Source: Caballeronia sp. NK8 (GTDB taxonomy: Bacteria > Pseudomonadota > Gammaproteobacteria > Burkholderiales > Burkholderiaceae). From it: DNA of 64,000 bases. The notes under the pieces are model-generated. The model was not told where the DNA came from. It searched no databases and saw only the letters and a program-made list of their open reading frames with translations. The position numbers were made by a program, and so were the translations under genes. The stretch is from the NCBI RefSeq assembly GCF_018408855.1, contig NZ_AP024323.1, positions 558,001 to 622,000 of the forward strand, written 5' to 3'. Shown in pieces: positions 59,447 to 64,000 of the stretch; position 1 is the first letter of the stretch, and each line of letters starts with the position of its first letter.

Positions 59447-61165
59447 TCACAGCGGTTCAGATTCGTGCGCGGCCGGATTCACGCCCGCCGCCGCGAGCGC
59501 TTCGTGGAGCGTGTCGAACACGTTTTGCGCACCGAGCACGCGGGTCAGCCCGTGCCGGTCCATATCGCTGCGCAGAAAACGATTGACGCGACCGAACAGC
59601 ACCGCGACGCCGCGCCCACGCAGTGACTCGATCAGCTCGCCGATCGTACGCGCGGCGGAGTAATCCAGATCGGTGATCGCGCCCGCATCGACGACGACAT
59701 GGCGCAGTCCATCAGAAGCCGTATCGACGAGTTGCTGCACTTCCGCGACGAACAGATGGTCGTTCGCATAGAACAGATCCGCGCCGAAGCGGTAGACGAT
59801 CAGGTCCGGCGCGGTCATCGCACCTGGCTGCGTCGGCATGAAGCGCCAGGGTTTGCCGGGCGCGACGGGCGTGAGCACCATCGTGTGCGGATGATAGCTG
59901 TGGCGCACGTGCCGCAGCAGCGACAGCGCGACCGCGAGCAGAATACCGTGCTCCACGCCCATCAGCACGACCGCGCCGGCCGTGACGAGCGCGAGCGTGA
60001 ACTCGCCCGGACTTTCGGCGCGGATGTCCTTCAGGCTTTGCACATTCACGAGGCCGATCGCGATCGTGAACACGATGGCCGCCAGCACGCAATGTGGCAG
60101 ATAGCGCAGATAGCCGCTCAGAAACAACAGCACGATCGCGACGACCGCGGCGAAAACGATCTGTCCGAACTGGCTGCGCGTACCGGCGCGCTCGGCCATC
60201 GCGGTCTGCGTCGGGCTGCCGTTGACGACGAACGTGCCGCTTACCGCAGCCGCCGCGTTCGCCGCCGCGAGGCCGAGAATGTCGCTGTTGGTATCCACAT
60301 CCTCGTGATATTGCTGCGCGAACACGCGCGCTGCCGCCGCGCTCTGCGCGATGATCATCACGAAGCACGACGCCGCCACCGGCATGAGATCGAGACACTG
60401 CTGCCAGGTGACATCGGGGAAGCGGATCGCGGGCAGGCCGCCATCGATTGGACCCAGCACCGAAATCCCGTGCGCGGCGAAATCGAAAGCCTTGCTCGCG
60501 GCGATGCTGCCGATGACAGCGACGAGCGGCATCGGCAGGCGAGGCGCGAAGCGCTTGCAGGCCAGAATGGCGACGATCACGAGCAACGCGAGCCCGAGCG
60601 TCAGTCCATGCGCGCGCGTCACATGCCCGATCACATACACGAACTGGGCGACGCTGCGCGACGATGGATAGGGCACGGTCATGCCGAACAGATCGCCGAG
60701 CATCGCGATCGACACCTGCACGCCGACGCCCGCGAGAAAACCCGTCAGCACCGTGCGCGACAGAAAGTCGGCCAGAAAACCGAGCTTGAAAAGGCGCGCG
60801 AGCAGCAGGAGCGCGGCGGTCTGCAACGCGACCATGCCCGCGAGCGCGACGTACTCGGGGCTGCCCATCGCGGCCATCGACGAGACCTTGCTCGCGAAGA
60901 TGGTCGCCGTCGCGGAATCGGCGGCGACGACGAGATGCCGCGACGCGCCGAACAGCGCGAACGCGAGGAGCGGCAGGAACGCGGTGTACAGCCCCGTGAC
61001 CGCGGGCATGCCGGCGATGCGCGCATAGCCGAGCACTTGCGGAATATCCATCGACGCGAGCGAGATGCCGGCGAGCGCATCGCGCAGGGCCGCTCGCCGG
61101 TTGATCGGCAGGATGCCTTTGAGAAATCGTGTGCTCGCCGACGGGCTTCGAGTCGAGTCTTGCAT
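59447..61165 (-). CDS. SulP family anion permease with STAS domain
   Basis: The ATG at 61165 gives 572 residues; a TTG at 61189 would add eight. About ten to twelve membrane segments with SulP motifs: ISLASMDIPQVLGYARIAGM, PAVTGLYTAFLPLLAFALFG, PDVTWQQ..., AVSGTFVVNGSPTQTAMAER. The C-terminal STAS domain (VYRFGADLFYANDHLF, VVVDAGAITDLDYSAARTIG) is present. Substrate may be sulfate, bicarbonate or a dicarboxylate; no cysteine-synthesis gene is near. It starts 42 bases after the reductase gene, likely co-transcribed. Confidence 0.9.
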   Translation of the reverse strand: MQDSTRSPSASTRFLKGILPINRRAALRDALAGISLASMDIPQVLGYARIAGMPAVTGLYTAFLPLLAFALFGASRHLVVAADSATATIFASKVSSMAAMGSPEYVALAGMVALQTAALLLLARLFKLGFLADFLSRTVLTGFLAGVGVQVSIAMLGDLFGMTVPYPSSRSVAQFVYVIGHVTRAHGLTLGLALLVIVAILACKRFAPRLPMPLVAVIGSIAASKAFDFAAHGISVLGPIDGGLPAIRFPDVTWQQCLDLMPVAASCFVMIIAQSAAAARVFAQQYHEDVDTNSDILGLAAANAAAAVSGTFVVNGSPTQTAMAERAGTRSQFGQIVFAAVVAIVLLFLSGYLRYLPHCVLAAIVFTIAIGLVNVQSLKDIRAESPGEFTLALVTAGAVVLMGVEHGILLAVALSLLRHVRHSYHPHTMVLTPVAPGKPWRFMPTQPGAMTAPDLIVYRFGADLFYANDHLFVAEVQQLVDTASDGLRHVVVDAGAITDLDYSAARTIGELIESLRGRGVAVLFGRVNRFLRSDMDRHGLTRVLGAQNVFDTLHEALAAAGVNPAAHESEPL

Positions 61166-61206
61166 GCGTGGCGCCGTGTCCCTGGACAAAGCGCATCGTG
61201 CCCTAT

Positions 61207-62094
61207 CTATCGATAGAACGCCACGGTTTGCCGCAATCCGTCGATGAGCGGCGTCCTCGGCAGATCCGGAAGCATGCGGGCGAGCGCGGGATCGTCGGGG
61301 AAGGATGTCGCGATGGGCAAGGGCGCGCCCGCCGCATCGATGCGCGCGGCGGGCGCGATCGTCTTCAGCGTGTCGATGACGCTGTGCATCGGCGTGATGT
61401 CGCCCGCGAGCGTGAACGCGTGCGCGCCGTCGAAATCGCGTGCGAGCGCGAGTTCGTAGGCCGCGGCGACGTCATCGGCGTAGACGAGGCCGGTCGCGCC
61501 GGTGAACGGAATCGTGTACGGCTCGCCGCGCGCGGCCGCGCGGCATGCAAGGCTCGGCCCCGCGCTCGAACCGGTTTCGCGCCCCGCGCCATACACGACG
61601 AGCGGCCGAAAGCCGATGCTCGCGATCCCGCGATCGTGCCAGTACGCGCGCGCCGACCCCTCGCACGCCAGCTTGAACGCGCCGTAGTGCGTCACGGGAT
61701 GAGGCGTCGCGCCATCGTCGGGGCCGAAGACGCCGGCGCTGCTCGCATACAGCACCGAGCGCAAACCGCACGCGATGGCCGCATCGAACACGTTCAGCGT
61801 GCCCATCAGGTTGATGCGCGCGCCGCGCACCGGATCGGCGGCGCAGGCCGGCGTGAGAATCCCGGCGAGATGGATGACGGCGTCGCAGCCATCGAGCGCG
61901 CTCGCGACATCGCGCGCTTCTCCGATATCGCCGACGCGCCATTGCACGTTATCGGCATGCTCGGGCGCGAGCGCGCGCAGGAGCCGCACGTCCTCGCGCA
62001 CGTCGAATGCGCGTATCTGCATGCCGCGTGCGAGCAGACGCCGCATCACCCACGCCGCCAGAAAACCGCTTCCACCTGTCACCAGCACTCGCAT
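61207..62094 (-). CDS. NAD-dependent epimerase/dehydratase (extended SDR)
   Basis: The ATG at 62094 (CGGAGGAAAGGAC upstream) gives 295 residues. NAD motif LVTGGSGFLAAWV, DVIHLAGILTP-type AVIHLAGILT, YASSAGVFG and catalytic Tyr-x-x-x-Lys in HYGAFKLACE. The extended SDR family acts on sugar nucleotides, aldehydes or steroids. It is divergent from the flavoprotein at 62248 across a TGGAATA palindrome, so both may belong to one small-molecule pathway; substrate not determined. Confidence 0.86.
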   Translation of the reverse strand: MRVLVTGGSGFLAAWVMRRLLARGMQIRAFDVREDVRLLRALAPEHADNVQWRVGDIGEARDVASALDGCDAVIHLAGILTPACAADPVRGARINLMGTLNVFDAAIACGLRSVLYASSAGVFGPDDGATPHPVTHYGAFKLACEGSARAYWHDRGIASIGFRPLVVYGAGRETGSSAGPSLACRAAARGEPYTIPFTGATGLVYADDVAAAYELALARDFDGAHAFTLAGDITPMHSVIDTLKTIAPAARIDAAGAPLPIATSFPDDPALARMLPDLPRTPLIDGLRQTVAFYR

Positions 62095-62142
62095 GTCCTT
62101 TCCTCCGTTCGTCTCGAAAATAGTTGATCCACGCTGCATTTC

Positions 62143-62157
62143 TGGAATACTATTCCA
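62143..62157. promoter_or_regulatory. 15-bp palindrome TGGAATACTATTCCA, IclR-type operator
   Basis: Perfect 7-base arms around C62150, matching the TGGAAnn-n-nnTTCCA form bound by IclR-family regulators. It lies in the spacer between the epimerase and the flavoprotein. Confidence 0.6.
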
Positions 62158-62247
62158 ATATCAAAGCAAGTTCTACAGCAAACACGAGTTTCGAATCGTC
62201 GGAGGAACGGCGGAGCGAGACGGAACGAAGCGGCACGGAGCGGACGA

Positions 62248-64000
62248 ATGGTGGAGACACTGGACAATCTAGGGCAGAACGAAATTTTCGATGTCGTGGT
62301 GGTCGGCGCGGGCGGCGCGGGCATGTCGGCGGCGCTCGTCGCGGCGATCGACGGCGCGCGCGTGTTGCTGGTCGAAGCCACCGAATACGTCGGCGGCACG
62401 ACGGCGTTTTCGGCGGGCACGACATGGATTCCCGGATCGATGCACGCGGCGGGCGTCAATCGCGACGATACCGCCGCGAACGCCGAAGGTTTTCTGAATC
62501 GCGCGGTCGGCGAGCGCAGCAGCGCCGCGATGCGCCGCGCGTTCCTCGATGCGGGTCCGAAAGCGGTCGCGCATATCGAAGCGAATTCCGATGTGAAATA
62601 CCGCGCGCGGCCGTTTCATCCGGATTATTTGTCGGAAGTCGAAGGCTCGACGTTGCGTGGCCGCGCGCTCGAGCCGCTGCCGTTCGACGGCCGCAAGCTC
62701 GGCCGCGAATTCGCGCTGATCCGTCCGCCGCTTCCCGAATTCACGGTGCTTGGCGGCATGATGGTGGACCGTGACGACGTAGGGCACCTGCTCAACATGA
62801 CGAAGTCGTTCGGGTCGTTCGCTCACGCGATGAAACTGCTCGCGCGTCACGCGCGCGACCGCATGAATTCGCCGCGCGGCACCCGGCTCGTGATGGGAAA
62901 CGCGCTGATCGGACGGTTGCTGTACACGCTGCTGCAGCGCGGCGTCACGATTCTGACGGGCACGAAGGTCGAAGCGCTGCATCGTGGCGCGAACGGAATC
63001 GAAGCCGTGACGCTCAGCCACGTCAACACGCGACGGCGCATCGGCGTGAACGGCGGCGTGATTCTCGCGAGCGGCGGCTTCAATCGGCATCCGCAGCGTC
63101 GCGCGGCGATGTTGCCCGGCGCCGATCCGGCCTGGTGCCCCGGCGCGCCCGGCCACACCGGCAGCGCGCAGGATCTCGCGCTGGGTGTGGGCGCGCGTTT
63201 CGGCGAGGGCGCGCTGTCGAACGCATTCTGGGCGCCGGTCTCGGTGCGCAAGCGCGCCGACGGCACCACTGCCGTATTTCCGCACTTCATCATGGATCGC
63301 GGCAAGCCGGGCATGATCACCGTCGATAAGACGGGCAAGCGCTTTCTGAACGAGAACACCTCATATCACCTGTTCGGCATCGCGATGCAGCGGGCGAACG
63401 AATCGACGCCTTCGGTGCCCGCATATCTCGTTACGGATGCCGAAGGATTGCGCAAGTACGGCCTCGGCATGGTGCGGCCGGGCGGCCGTGGCCTCGCGCC
63501 GTTCCTCGCCGATGGCTATCTCGTCGAAGGCCGCACGCTCGACGAACTGGCGGCCAGGCTCGGCATCGACAAGACCGGTCTCGCCGATAGCGTCGCGCGC
63601 ATCAATCGTTATGCGCAAACTGGCGTCGATGCGGATTTTCAGCGCGGCACGACCGACTATCAGAATGCCAACGGCGATGCCAACTGGACCGGCCCGAACA
63701 AGTGCCTCGGTCCGATCGGCCAGGCGCCGTTTTACGCGGTGCGACTCTATCCGGGCGATATCGGCGCGGCAACCGGCCTCGTCACCGACACCGATGCACG
63801 CGTGCTCGATCGCGACGATCAGCCGATCGCCGGTCTCTACGCCTGCGGCAACGACATGCAGTCGGTGATGGGCGGCGTCTATCCGGGTCCGGGCATCACG
63901 CTGGGTCCGGGTCTCGCGTTCGGCTATCTGGCGGCGCGGCATGCGGTGGCGCGTGGCCAGACATCTCACGAAGCGTTCACGCTGCCCGTCGATCTTCATA
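62248..64000 (+). CDS. FAD-dependent ketosteroid-dehydrogenase-like flavoprotein, 3' end outside window
   Basis: ATG 62248 with GGAG eight bases upstream; 584 codons are visible and the frame stays open to base 64000. The FAD loop VVVVGAGGAGMSAALVAAID is at residues 15-34, ATEYVGGTTAFSAGTTWIPG follows, then the domain typical of succinate dehydrogenase and 3-ketosteroid Delta1-dehydrogenase flavoproteins, ending with GLYACGNDMQSVMGGVYPGP and GITLGPGLAFGYLAARHA. It dehydrogenates a steroid, fumarate-like or related substrate. Divergent from an epimerase; possible IclR control. Stop codon not seen. Confidence 0.85.
   Translation, partial: MVETLDNLGQNEIFDVVVVGAGGAGMSAALVAAIDGARVLLVEATEYVGGTTAFSAGTTWIPGSMHAAGVNRDDTAANAEGFLNRAVGERSSAAMRRAFLDAGPKAVAHIEANSDVKYRARPFHPDYLSEVEGSTLRGRALEPLPFDGRKLGREFALIRPPLPEFTVLGGMMVDRDDVGHLLNMTKSFGSFAHAMKLLARHARDRMNSPRGTRLVMGNALIGRLLYTLLQRGVTILTGTKVEALHRGANGIEAVTLSHVNTRRRIGVNGGVILASGGFNRHPQRRAAMLPGADPAWCPGAPGHTGSAQDLALGVGARFGEGALSNAFWAPVSVRKRADGTTAVFPHFIMDRGKPGMITVDKTGKRFLNENTSYHLFGIAMQRANESTPSVPAYLVTDAEGLRKYGLGMVRPGGRGLAPFLADGYLVEGRTLDELAARLGIDKTGLADSVARINRYAQTGVDADFQRGTTDYQNANGDANWTGPNKCLGPIGQAPFYAVRLYPGDIGAATGLVTDTDARVLDRDDQPIAGLYACGNDMQSVMGGVYPGPGITLGPGLAFGYLAARHAVARGQTSHEAFTLPVDLH

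Noticed and set aside
1..64000. tRNA, rRNA, CRISPR, integrase or prophage genes
   Set aside because: None recognised by eye on either strand; a covariance-model search would be needed to exclude small RNAs.

Overview
The window is a GC-rich (about 63-65% by eye) bacterial chromosome or chromid segment. Gene content points to Burkholderiaceae, most likely Paraburkholderia, Caballeronia or Burkholderia sensu lato: a second infA copy, short H-NS-type proteins, two adjacent IclR regulators, the mmsAB pair, a bactofilin/M23 operon and an orphan T6SS hcp remnant. This placement is inferred from gene content; no rRNA, tRNA or housekeeping marker confirms it. No tRNA, rRNA, CRISPR array, prophage or complete insertion sequence was seen.

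Layout. 1-3850: end of a UvrD-like ATPase, a hybrid sensor kinase and a convergent BetR/receiver regulator. 4046-5722: TetR regulator facing a membrane protein across a large inverted repeat, then a 57-residue one-helix protein. 5754-7357: Fic-domain protein bracketed by copies of ATCGAGAAAT. 7385-18806: an L-rhamnose catabolic island for the non-phosphorylating route (mutarotase, 1-dehydrogenase, lactonase, dehydratase, candidate keto-deoxy-sugar-acid dehydrogenase, MFS exchanger, LysR regulator, four-gene ABC importer) closed by a strong terminator. 18845-20323: a lower-GC T6SS-type remnant (broken hcp, DUF3592 membrane protein, glycine-rich hydrophobic protein). 20570-23080: small orphan genes including an H-NS-like protein. 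23272-26244: luciferase-like oxidoreductase, PhnD-like protein and fatty-acid desaturase. 26386-28455: nickel/cobalt and formate/nitrite family transporters. 28470-30234: four small uncharacterised genes. 30341-32911: division-type transpeptidase and arylamine N-acetyltransferase. 33119-36414: zwf, polyphosphate-glucokinase-like and HAD operon. 36566-40248: infA2, corA and a bactofilin/coiled-coil/M23 operon. 40505-44749: LysR and mmsAB for valine catabolism, then a small membrane protein. 44818-49037: glgC-glgA-lipoamide-dehydrogenase-like operon. 49514-54550: pdxY, an IclR pair, an MBL-fold protein and an MFS carrier. 54544-58185: small enzymes, a TPR/glycosyltransferase-like protein and a lipoprotein. 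58455-64000: shikimate-dehydrogenase-like enzyme, SulP transporter, sugar-nucleotide-type reductase and, running off the right edge, a ketosteroid-dehydrogenase-like flavoprotein.

How it works together. The clearest pathway is L-rhamnose uptake and oxidation: RhaPQST imports rhamnose, RhaM interconverts anomers, the 10940 SDR oxidises it to the lactone, the 13210 hydrolase opens the lactone, RhmD dehydrates L-rhamnonate, and the 7509 SDR probably makes the diketo acid. The final cleaving enzyme is not in the window. Other modules are self-contained: pentose-phosphate entry (zwf), glycogen storage (glgCA), valine degradation (mmsAB) and a cell-shape module (bactofilin plus M23).

The most unusual features are the phased repeats around the Fic gene, the broken hcp island, several strong uncharacterised operator palindromes (4740-4809, 7385-7409, 22818-22833, 33006-33021, 37156-37178, 52053-52068, 62143-62157) and an MBL-fold protein lacking the usual Asp-His metal ligands. 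The window looks mostly like an ordinary accessory-rich chromosome; I found no fully formed new system that I could assert with high confidence.
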